From: Prevotellaceae bacterium
GTDB lineage: Bacteria; Bacteroidota; Bacteroidia; Bacteroidales; Paludibacteraceae
Length of the DNA: 37,202 nucleotides
NCBI GenBank assembly: GCA_031261165.1
Contig: JAISJU010000033.1
Location: 1 to 37,202 of the forward strand
Direction of reading: 5' to 3'
The notes beneath the pieces are model-generated. The model did no database searches, was not told where the DNA came from, and saw nothing but the letters and a program-made list of their open reading frames with translations. Position numbers and translations under genes: made by a program. Of this stretch, positions 20,529-27,945 are shown piece by piece. Numbering within the stretch: position 1 is the first letter of the stretch; the number at the start of each line of letters is the position of its first letter.

Positions 20529-20915
20529 TTAGCGTTTGCTGAACTGGAATCTCTTACGTGCTTTCGGACGTCCGGGTTTCTTACGTTCCACTTCGCGTTG
20601 GTCGCGGGTCATAAAGCCTTCGGCTTTCAGCGCGGGTTTGTCTTCGGCATTGATTTTCACCAATGCGCGAGCGATAGCAAGGCGCAATGCCTCAGCCTGT
20701 CCTTTGAAACCGCCGCCGCCGAGATTAACGTTAATATCGTATTTTTCGACAACACCCAGCGTGTTGAGGGGCTGTTTTACTACAAATTGCAGGATACTCG
20801 ATGGAAAATACGTTTCCAATTCGCGTTTGTTGATGGTAATTTTACCATTGCCTTCGCTAACAAATACGCGGGCTATGGCTGCTTTTCTTCTACCTATTGC
20901 GTTGATTGTTTCCAT
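20529..20915 (-). CDS. rpsI: 30S ribosomal protein S9
   Basis: NAIGRRKAAIARVFVSEGNGKITINKRELETYFP ... GRPKARKRFQFSKR. Confidence 0.98.
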   Translation of the reverse strand: METINAIGRRKAAIARVFVSEGNGKITINKRELETYFPSSILQFVVKQPLNTLGVVEKYDINVNLGGGGFKGQAEALRLAIARALVKINAEDKPALKAEGFMTRDQREVERKKPGRPKARKRFQFSKR

Positions 20916-20920
20916 TCTTT

Positions 20921-21376
20921 TTATTTAAGTGTGTTTAAATCAATTACTTTTGGCTGTTGCGCCTGTTTGTCGTGTTCTGCGCCTGCAAATACATAGAGAT
21001 TTCCCAAAAGAACGGCACCGAGGCGGTTTTTGGGCAACATACCCTTCACCACCTTTTTAATCAGTTTTTCGGGGCTTTTTTCCAAGAGTTTTTCCGGCGT
21101 AATTTCGCGTTGTCCGCCCGGATAGCCGGTGTAACTCAAATAGATGCGGTCTGTCCATTTTCTGCCTGTTAGTTTCACTTTGTCGGCATTAATAACGATG
21201 ACGTTGTCGCCGCAATCCACGTGCGGGGTGTAGGTGGCTTTGTATTTACCGCGCAAAATTTTGGCGATTTTAGACCCCATACGTCCCAACACTAAATCGG
21301 TGGCATCTACCACCAACCAATCTTTCTGCACCGTTGCTTTGTTGGCAGAAATGGTTTTATAACTTAATGTATCCAC
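20921..21376 (-). CDS. rplM: 50S ribosomal protein L13 (probable GTG start at 21376)
   Basis: (V)DTLSYKTISANKATVQKDWLVVDATDLVLGRMGSKIAKILRGKYKATYTPHVDCGD. Confidence 0.96.
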   Translation of the reverse strand: MDTLSYKTISANKATVQKDWLVVDATDLVLGRMGSKIAKILRGKYKATYTPHVDCGDNVIVINADKVKLTGRKWTDRIYLSYTGYPGGQREITPEKLLEKSPEKLIKKVVKGMLPKNRLGAVLLGNLYVFAGAEHDKQAQQPKVIDLNTLK

Positions 21377-21577
21377 TGTATAAAAATGTTTTTTTGTTTT
21401 TACTTTGGAAATCCGCTTTATTCTTTCAAACCGCACGAGGGGCATAACTCTTGCTATTCTAATAAAATACGCCTATTTCCGCATTTTGACTATGACGGAT
21501 AATAATCGGGCGCAAAAGTACGCTTTATTTTTTTATCCACAAAATATTGTTGTGAATTTTTTTTATATTTTTTTCTC

Positions 21578-21606
21578 TTGCAGGTAAAATTTTTTTTGTA
21601 CATTTG
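21578..21606 (+). promoter_or_regulatory. Bacteroidetes-type promoter (TTG-N18-TACATTTG)
   Basis: Upstream of the 21650 CDS. Confidence 0.5.
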
Positions 21607-21649
21607 CCGCTCTATTTTTTGAAAAAAACAACCCTTTAAATAATGTATA

Positions 21650-23677
21650 ATGAAAAAATCAACATTCAAACACAAATCTTTGGCACTCTTTGCGTGCCTT
21701 GCTCTTTTGAGTTTTAGTAATTTGCCGGCTCAAACAACGATTACACAAGCAGATATAATAACTGCATTGAGCGGTAGCGGATTAATTGACATACCCGGCG
21801 ATGCGGTCATCAGCAATAATATTGTTGCGCAAAATGCAGGTACGGCTAAAACATTAACGATTAAAGCGAGCGGAAATATTACCATTAGCGGTAATCTTGA
21901 TTTGAGCGGAGTAGCGGGTAACTCTTCAACTGCCAATGACATCACTCGCACTCAAAGAGCAGGGAAAGACGGACACAGCCTCATTATTGAAGCAGGTGGC
22001 AGCGTAACCGTTTCGGGTGTTATCAACACTTCCGGCGGATTAGGCATATCAACGCCTGCCGGTTATAAAGACGACAGAATAGGCGGTAAAGGCGGCAATG
22101 CCGGTAATGTAAGTATCAAAAGTGCCACAACTCTGACAATTAATTCTATTACAGCCAACGGCGGAAATGGCGGAGGCTCAAATATGGAAGGTGGAAGTCA
22201 ACCTGTTGCTGCACCCGGAAAAGCCGGAAATATTACAATTGAAGCAATAGGAAATATTTCAACTACCGGAACGATAGATGCGAATGCCGGAAATACCGGA
22301 CAAAATAACAACCCTTATTCAGATAATGCGGTTTCCGGTGTGCCGACATCTGAAAATGGTGGTAAAATACAGATAACTTCTGGCGGTGCAGTAATCATTA
22401 GCGGTGCTATCATCGCAAACGGCGGAAATGGTACTGGACAAGCAACAAGTACGTTGGTTGGAATAAATAATAATCGTAATAAGGCAAGTACTGACGGTGG
22501 TAATGGTGGTACAGTAGACATAACTTCTTGTTCAAATTTGACTGTTGCTACGATAATTGTAAATGGCGGATTGGCGGGTGTTCCTGTCGGGGCTCCTAAC
22601 GCAAGTACTTTTTGGAATCAAGCAGGTAGTGGAGGTTATGGTGGTAATGTAGTATTAACATCAAGTAATGGTAATGTTACTACAACACAAATACAAGCCA
22701 ACGCCGCAAACGGACAAGATGCAACTGCAAGTATGGGAAATCCTACAGGTACTAACGAAGGCAATTCCGCTCCATTTAATGGTCGTGCCGACCACGCCGG
22801 TTGGGGCGGCAATGGTGGCACTGTTAGAATTTATGCGTTACAGGGTACTCTGAACATCAACAATAATATTGCAGCAAATGCAGGAAACGGTGGAAATAAT
22901 ATAAGTGTAGGTGGTTTCTGTGGCGGAAGTGGCGGAAGTGGCGGAAATATAAACATAAAAGTCACCGCAGGTGAAGAAAACACTATACGTTCTTCATTAG
23001 CAGCAAATAGAGGAGAAAAAGGATTAGATGATGTAACTAATACTTATCAATGTGTTGAAGGGCAGGCAGGCAGTAATGGAACAATTGTAGTCGATATTAC
23101 CCCATATACACCGCCAACACTAATCGGACAAATTGATGTTGATTGCGATGACGATGGTATTGTTGTCAGCAAAACAATAGCAAGAGATACGCTTAATGCC
23201 TACCTTGCCAACTACACAACTAAGCCCGGAGAACGTTGGGAAATATGCTTAGACGGCAGCACTTGGAATGCAATAGCGTTTCCTTTTACCGTAACAGACG
23301 ATAATAAAGACGACTACAACGGCTATCTTCGCTGTGTTTACACAGAATGCGGTGTTGATGTCAGGCTCGAAAGTGTTTTGATTTACATTCCTTGTGTGCC
23401 TGTACCACCCACGCCGGAAGACTGTCCGAAACTGCCTAATGCCATTATTTGGGGCGGCGGTCAGGCTGCCAACCAAAATTTCTTGCAGGGCGATACGGAT
23501 ATAGAAAATTTAACCGTCTTCAACCGCTATGGAACAACCGTATTTGAAGGTGCAAGCGGTAAAGGTTGGAACGGAACTTATAAAAATAAACCTGTTGAGC
23601 CGGGTAATTACTATTATGTATTGAAACATTCGTGTCTTGGTGAAGTAAAAGGCACTATCCGAGTGGTAAAAGAATAA
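21650..23677 (+). CDS. Secreted Gly/Asn-rich repetitive protein with gliding-motility-type (T9SS type B) C-terminal domain
   Basis: Signal peptide; many GGNGG/GNITI segments; C-terminus DIENLTVFNRYGTTVFEGASGKGWNGTYKNKPVEPGNYYYVLKHSCLGEVKGTIRVVKE. Confidence 0.85.
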   Translation: MKKSTFKHKSLALFACLALLSFSNLPAQTTITQADIITALSGSGLIDIPGDAVISNNIVAQNAGTAKTLTIKASGNITISGNLDLSGVAGNSSTANDITRTQRAGKDGHSLIIEAGGSVTVSGVINTSGGLGISTPAGYKDDRIGGKGGNAGNVSIKSATTLTINSITANGGNGGGSNMEGGSQPVAAPGKAGNITIEAIGNISTTGTIDANAGNTGQNNNPYSDNAVSGVPTSENGGKIQITSGGAVIISGAIIANGGNGTGQATSTLVGINNNRNKASTDGGNGGTVDITSCSNLTVATIIVNGGLAGVPVGAPNASTFWNQAGSGGYGGNVVLTSSNGNVTTTQIQANAANGQDATASMGNPTGTNEGNSAPFNGRADHAGWGGNGGTVRIYALQGTLNINNNIAANAGNGGNNISVGGFCGGSGGSGGNINIKVTAGEENTIRSSLAANRGEKGLDDVTNTYQCVEGQAGSNGTIVVDITPYTPPTLIGQIDVDCDDDGIVVSKTIARDTLNAYLANYTTKPGERWEICLDGSTWNAIAFPFTVTDDNKDDYNGYLRCVYTECGVDVRLESVLIYIPCVPVPPTPEDCPKLPNAIIWGGGQAANQNFLQGDTDIENLTVFNRYGTTVFEGASGKGWNGTYKNKPVEPGNYYYVLKHSCLGEVKGTIRVVKE

Positions 23678-23684
23678 TAAAACG

Positions 23685-23716
23685 AAAAAGAGAGAACTAA
23701 AAATTCTCTCTTTTTT
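23685..23716 (+). terminator. Terminator hairpin
   Basis: AAAAAGAGAGAA ctaaaaa TTCTCTCTTTTT. Confidence 0.8.
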
Positions 23717-23723
23717 CTTTTTG

Positions 23724-23766
23724 TGACCTCGGAGGGGCTCGAACCCTCGACCCACTGATTAAGAGG
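23724..23766 (-). tRNA. 3' half of tRNA-Lys(CTT): attachment-site remnant, 5' half absent
   Basis: Reverse complement CTCTTAA-TCAGT-GGGTC-GAGGGTTCGAGCCCCTC-CGAGGTC-A gives anticodon loop CTCTTAA, T-arm, acceptor 3' strand; sequence 5' of the loop does not continue a tRNA. Confidence 0.8.
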
Positions 23767-23889
23767 GGATATGTGTGATTTTATATGATTAAAAATTAGC
23801 GAGTTACTGGTTTTTATTTTGTTTTAGTGAATAATTGGTGAATAAAATGAACGATATTGCTGTTTTATTTGTACCTTTGCATAAAAAAG

Positions 23890-24027
23890 ATGAATAAATT
23901 TTTGCAGTGGGCAATATTGCCCTATTACCGTATAAAATACGGAAAACAGGAACACTATAATGTTCCGATACAACCGATACGCTATTTTTGGTGGCGAATA
24001 AAACGCAGGGTAATTTCAAAGAAATAA
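23890..24027 (+). CDS. Possible 45-aa basic aromatic protein at the element edge
   Basis: MNKFLQWAILPYYRIKYGKQEHYNVPIQPIRYFWWRIKRRVISKK; TACCTTTG at 23872-23879 upstream. Confidence 0.35.
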   Translation: MNKFLQWAILPYYRIKYGKQEHYNVPIQPIRYFWWRIKRRVISKK

Positions 24028-24028
24028 C

Positions 24029-24322
24029 CTATTTATAAGTTAAAGTTGACACGCAAAAATTGGACTTGTTTGGGTTGTCGGATTTGGACACATTATTTTC
24101 CCATTGCAGGGGCTGCAGGTTTGAAATATTATCTGTGCCGCCTTTGCTTTCGGGCTTTATGTGGTCTATCTCCCAACCTTTGTTGTGCGAACGATTGCCG
24201 TATTGGTCGCGCTGCATTATTGCACCGCATACATCAAAACGGTGTGTGTTTGGATTAAATCCCTGCTTGGTATTTCCTTTTTCCCAAACTTGTTGAATTT
24301 GTTGTTCTGTAAAATTTGCCAT
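24029..24322 (-). CDS. HNH endonuclease
   Basis: FDVCGAIMQRDQYGNRSHNKGWEIDHIKPESKGGTDNISNLQPLQWENNVSKSD. Confidence 0.88.
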   Translation of the reverse strand: MANFTEQQIQQVWEKGNTKQGFNPNTHRFDVCGAIMQRDQYGNRSHNKGWEIDHIKPESKGGTDNISNLQPLQWENNVSKSDNPNKSNFCVSTLTYK

Positions 24323-24415
24323 AGTATTTTGGTTTTAAAGTTTTGTTTTTGTTTGCAAGTCAAAAGACTTACTTTTAACCGCGACATAGGCAGAGCCTGT
24401 GCCGAACGAGGGTTA

Positions 24416-24598
24416 TTATTCTTTGGTTTTTTTATTTTTTTTGATTATTTTATTAATGAAAGAAAATATAATAGATAATAAGAATATTCCACCAAAAATA
24501 ATAATGAAAGCAATAATATCGCCCAAAATAGAGCCTGCTGCCAAATCATATTCAATCATTGTTTGGTAATCCAATAATATAAATAGTGGTATTTTCAT
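24416..24598 (-). CDS. Small membrane protein
   Basis: 60 aa with central hydrophobic helix ILGDIIAFIIIFGGIFLLSIIFSF. Confidence 0.45.
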   Translation of the reverse strand: MKIPLFILLDYQTMIEYDLAAGSILGDIIAFIIIFGGIFLLSIIFSFINKIIKKNKKTKE

Positions 24599-24667
24599 AG
24601 TATTTTTGTTTTAAAGTTTTATTGTTTTGTTATTTATGCACACCAATTATAAATTGGCGCGAGCGGA

Positions 24668-25318
24668 TTATCTTTTAAATTTTCCAATAAGAAATGGGAT
24701 GCCGATAAACAAAAAAAGAAATATAATAATAGACCACAAACCAATCTGTTTAGTAATATACTCTCCAAAAAGAAGATAACAATAAATAATTGATAATACT
24801 ATAATGCCACCCAATATATTAGCAAAGAAGTTAAATCTACGTTCTTTCGCTCTGCGCTTAAGTTCCAATGCTCTTGACAAACGACCATTTTCTTTTATAT
24901 ACTCATCGGAAAGCCATTTATAATTAATTTTCAAGCAATAATCACAGTCTTCATTTTTATCAAATATAATATTTGAATGAAAAATCTTATATGGTATGTT
25001 ATGTGTACTTTGCATCTCAAACAATATTTCGTCTCTACTGTTAGAAATATTGGTATTTAATTGATTTTTTTCCAAAAAATAATCAAGTTTAAAAACATCT
25101 TCTTTTATTTTACTCAAAACATCAGAAAATAACGTTTCATCTATTTTTATTTTTTCTATAAAATTATGATAATGTTGCAAGTTATTGCAATTTAATTTGA
25201 CGGCTGACAAAAGTTCGCGCATATTAGACAAACTATATTCTAAATAATATAAATTAGTAAGCCTATTATCATAAGTATTATAGTCAGATTTTGATAGATA
25301 TTTTTCACGCTCTTTCAT
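24668..25318 (-). CDS. Uncharacterised protein with helical N-terminal region and two C-terminal TM helices
   Basis: 216 aa; FFANILGGIIVLSIIYCYLLF and IGLWSIIIFLFLFIGIPFLI. Confidence 0.65.
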   Translation of the reverse strand: MKEREKYLSKSDYNTYDNRLTNLYYLEYSLSNMRELLSAVKLNCNNLQHYHNFIEKIKIDETLFSDVLSKIKEDVFKLDYFLEKNQLNTNISNSRDEILFEMQSTHNIPYKIFHSNIIFDKNEDCDYCLKINYKWLSDEYIKENGRLSRALELKRRAKERRFNFFANILGGIIVLSIIYCYLLFGEYITKQIGLWSIIIFLFLFIGIPFLIGKFKR

Positions 25319-25342
25319 TGTTGATTAATATTTAAAATTTCA

Positions 25343-25663
25343 TTAAAATATTGCTGTCCACGACAAAATATTAAAAATAACAATTCCAATCACTGCTAAT
25401 AGTGCGATAAATACATTCTTTCCGATAGGGTTAATTAGCCCACCGATAGCACTTGCTACTATAAATAATAACACGGAATGCCACCACGTTATAATAAAGA
25501 AAGAAGTTATTACTAATGCAGCAAAAGACAGAAAGCCCAAAAAGGCTGCAACTGTTAGAAACATTTTAGCATTCGCCGAAGAGCCTTTAAATGATAAGTT
25601 CCCCGCATTTATAAGAAATGCACAAACTCCACTAAGTACGATGTAATAATAAAAATTTTGCAT
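25343..25663 (-). CDS. Multi-TM small membrane protein
   Basis: 106 aa, three to four hydrophobic segments. Confidence 0.6.
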   Translation of the reverse strand: MQNFYYYIVLSGVCAFLINAGNLSFKGSSANAKMFLTVAAFLGFLSFAALVITSFFIITWWHSVLLFIVASAIGGLINPIGKNVFIALLAVIGIVIFNILSWTAIF

Positions 25664-25667
25664 AATG

Positions 25668-25961
25668 TTATTTTTTTAATTGGTTAATAAATTCATTTTG
25701 TTGTTTCTCATACTCTCCTACTTTTCCATAGATTGTCAATTTTGTATTTTTGACAAAAAAATAGAACGGACCATCCCAATTTCCTGATGGTTTAGTTTTA
25801 TTCTGGTGTGGATAAACAATACACCAACAATCACTATCAGAAAATAACTCATACGCCTTTTCGGGATGTTTCTGGGCTAATTGCCAAAACTTATTATTTC
25901 CCAACTTGCTTATTATTATCAATAAGACAATAACAGCCACAACTAATAAAATCCAAATCAT
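25668..25961 (-). CDS. Membrane-anchored small protein
   Basis: N-terminal TM MIWILLVVAVIVLLIIISK followed by soluble domain. Confidence 0.6.
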   Translation of the reverse strand: MIWILLVVAVIVLLIIISKLGNNKFWQLAQKHPEKAYELFSDSDCWCIVYPHQNKTKPSGNWDGPFYFFVKNTKLTIYGKVGEYEKQQNEFINQLKK

Positions 25962-25965
25962 AATA

Positions 25966-26499
25966 TTATTTATTTAAAAGGTTGAAAATTCTATCATTTA
26001 AGGTGTTTATTTTCTCATCTTTTTTGTCAATCTTATTGAGCAACTCAACTATTAGATTGTCTTTTTCTTTGATTATGTCTTCTTTTTCTCTTATGACAGC
26101 ATCTTTTTCTTTGAGGGCGTTGCTGCCGTCTGCTATTATTAGGTCTTTTTGTTTGAGAGCCGTGTCAAGTTCTGAGATTATTCTCTCTTTTTCTGCAACT
26201 AAATCGAAACAGTCATTGATGCTTATATTGTTTTCTTTGACTGTTTTTCCATTAAACTGCAGATTGTGTCCAACATTGTTTCTCTGCATTGAATTATCGG
26301 AATTAGTATTTTCGCCCAACAAATAACCGACACTTACACCCAAAATTCCTGCAATTTTTTGTACGATTGAAAATTTTATGCTATCCGCATTCAGCATTTT
26401 ACTTAAATTTTGCTGCGACATATCCATTTTTTCAGCAAGACCAGTAACCCCAAGACCCTGAATTTTAGCCTCTTTTTTAATATAGTCAACTATATCCAT
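25966..26499 (-). CDS. XRE/CI-like transcriptional repressor with long coiled-coil tail
   Basis: IQGLGVTGLAEKMDMSQQNLSKMLNADSIKFSIVQKIAGILGVSVGYLLGENT HTH; C-terminal heptad-like KEKDxIIxEK repeats. Confidence 0.88.
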   Translation of the reverse strand: MDIVDYIKKEAKIQGLGVTGLAEKMDMSQQNLSKMLNADSIKFSIVQKIAGILGVSVGYLLGENTNSDNSMQRNNVGHNLQFNGKTVKENNISINDCFDLVAEKERIISELDTALKQKDLIIADGSNALKEKDAVIREKEDIIKEKDNLIVELLNKIDKKDEKINTLNDRIFNLLNK

Positions 26500-26530
26500 A
26501 TAATTATTTTTTGCGTATTAATATAATTTA

Positions 26531-26573
26531 ACAACTAATATTTTGTAAATACAACTAATTAGTCGTATTTTTG
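26531..26573 (+). promoter_or_regulatory. Rightward promoter (TTTG-N20-TATTTTTG) with operator-like ACAACTAAT direct repeats and ACTAATTAGT palindrome
   Basis: Direct repeats at 26531 and 26551 (20 bp apart); palindrome 26554-26563 in the promoter spacer. Confidence 0.55.
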
Positions 26574-26605
26574 CCTCGTCAAATTAACCCGACAACCCCG
26601 GACAT

Positions 26606-26683
26606 AAAAAAAGCCTGCTCGTTTTTGAAGCGAGATTTTGGGTGGTGCTAAAATTTAGGCGACAAATGTAAGCAGACTTTTTT
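26606..26683 (+). ncRNA. Structured leader or small RNA ending in terminator-like stem
   Basis: AAAAAAGCCTGCT ... AGCAGACTTTTTT closing stem (one mismatch), inner CTCG/CGAG hairpin; just downstream of the 26566 -7 element. Confidence 0.45.
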
Positions 26684-26725
26684 AATTGTCCAAAAAAATT
26701 TTTATGTTGTAAAACATATTATAAT

Positions 26726-26893
26726 ATGGTAATCATCAGGAAAGAGGTAGAGATACATTATAACAGATATGCTGTCCGCGACGTAGGTTGTTACGCAGAC
26801 GCATATATTGACAAAAAGATAGAAAGAATTTATTTTTTGTCGTTCTTGATTAAAGAAAAAATTCAATCAAACTCTTTCTATAAGGCTGACTAA
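26726..26893 (+). CDS. Possible 55-aa small protein
   Basis: MVIIRKEVEIHYNRYAVRDVGCYADAYIDKKIERIYFLSFLIKEKIQSNSFYKAD; overlaps the convergent 26867 CDS by 27 bp. Confidence 0.35.
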   Translation: MVIIRKEVEIHYNRYAVRDVGCYADAYIDKKIERIYFLSFLIKEKIQSNSFYKAD

Positions 26894-27058
26894 TTTGTCA
26901 TAAGGCAAATCAACCTCCAACGCGGAAGACCGCTCATTTGGACTGCCGAGTGAAAAAATAATCATTGATTTGCCTTCACTTTCCTTGATAAGGGAAATGC
27001 TTGAAAGATTGACAAAGCGGCGTTCACCGCCGGAGGTTAGTTGAATAAATTTACTCAT
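26867..27058 (-). CDS. Small conserved-looking protein, unknown function
   Basis: 63 aa; TATATTTG -7-like element on minus strand at 27133-27140. Confidence 0.5.
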   Translation of the reverse strand: MSKFIQLTSGGERRFVNLSSISLIKESEGKSMIIFSLGSPNERSSALEVDLPYDKLVSLIERV

Positions 27059-27222
27059 AGTTCTTTTGGTTTAGAGAAAAAAATAGTTGTCCCTGTTTTT
27101 CCGCAGAGATTAAGTGATGTTTATTTCGGGCGCAAATATACGACTATTTTTTTAAAAACGTAAATACATTTTGAAAATTATTGCCGCCCTTCGCTATACC
27201 GCGGCAAATAAAAATAACAAAG

Positions 27223-27281
27223 ACTTCCGAGAGGAGACAGAGAAAGCGAAGGCTCTGTTTTTCTCTCGGAAGTTGTTTTTT
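27223..27281 (+). ncRNA. Attenuator/terminator-like hairpin upstream of the 27307 CDS
   Basis: ACTTCCGAGAG(27223-27233)/CTCTCGGAAGT(27263-27273) with inner ACAGAG/CTCTGT, then T-run. Confidence 0.5.
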
Positions 27282-27306
27282 ATTAAAATTAAAAAGGAGA
27301 AAAATT

Positions 27307-27660
27307 ATGAAAAAGAGAATTGCAAACCAAAACAAAAAAAAGCAACCGTTGGTTGATTTTGTAAAAAATCAACAGAAATCTGAAATCAACAAAGGAGAGC
27401 AATCTAAAGTTGAAAGGTTGAAAATGGTAATACAAAAAATTGACGAATATTTCGACAAAAATTGGGAAGATGGAGATAGGTACTATACACGGTATTATGA
27501 ATCAGAACAAACAAACGGAATGTATATAATAGGAATAGAATATATGAATGGCTGGGATGTAGATTATGATTATGAAGACACATTTTTAATCAGTAAAACA
27601 AAATATTCCGATTTTTTGCAAAAGATAATCAATTTGAATGGATTTAAGGCAGCGGCATAA
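27307..27660 (+). CDS. Hypothetical protein (start refined from 27181 to 27307)
   Basis: AAAGGAGAAAAATTATG Shine-Dalgarno-like start; acidic C-terminal part. Confidence 0.6.
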   Translation: MKKRIANQNKKKQPLVDFVKNQQKSEINKGEQSKVERLKMVIQKIDEYFDKNWEDGDRYYTRYYESEQTNGMYIIGIEYMNGWDVDYDYEDTFLISKTKYSDFLQKIINLNGFKAAA

Positions 27661-27800
27661 TTGGGGGATTGCGGGTCTTTGCCCGCAATGACGGAGGAAA
27701 TGGGGGAAGACTTTAAGGACAAAAAGGACTTTAAGGACTGAAAGATGATGGAACAGGTGTGCCGAATGTGGGTCTTTGCCCGCAATGACGGAGGATTAAA
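27661..27800. repeat. Two direct copies of ATTGCGGGTCTTTGCCCGCAATGACGGAGG-like palindromic repeat plus GGACTTTAAGGAC segment
   Basis: Copies near 27667-27700 and 27770-27795. Confidence 0.75.
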
Positions 27801-27802
27801 AA

Positions 27803-27875
27803 GAGTGCAGTATCATTCAAAAGTGGCAACTTTTGAAACGCGGCGGATGCGAGTTCGACTCTCGCCTGCACTCCA
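27803..27875 (+). ncRNA. tRNA-like sequence without recognisable D/anticodon arms
   Basis: GAGTGCAG(27803-27810)/CTGCACTC(27866-27873) acceptor-like stem; GCGAG-TTCGACT-CTCGC T-arm (27849-27865); 9-bp hairpin TTCAAAAGT-GGCA-ACTTTTGAA (27816-27837). Confidence 0.5.
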
Positions 27876-27881
27876 AAAAAA

Positions 27882-27920
27882 GAAATAACCAAGAGGGCGT
27901 ATGTAATACGCCCCTACAAA
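27882..27920 (+). repeat. Palindromic leader repeat, copy 1 (AACCAAGAGGGCGTATGTAATACGCCCCTACAAA)
   Basis: Near-identical to copies at 28824 and 33857. Confidence 0.85.
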
Positions 27921-27945
27921 ACCAAAATATTTAAAATTTAAAATT

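Noticed and set aside
23510-23755. 81-aa minus-strand ORF MGRGFEPLRGHKKKK...
   Set aside because: Runs through the tRNA fragment and terminator and antisense to a T9SS protein C-terminus; a common tRNA-derived false ORF
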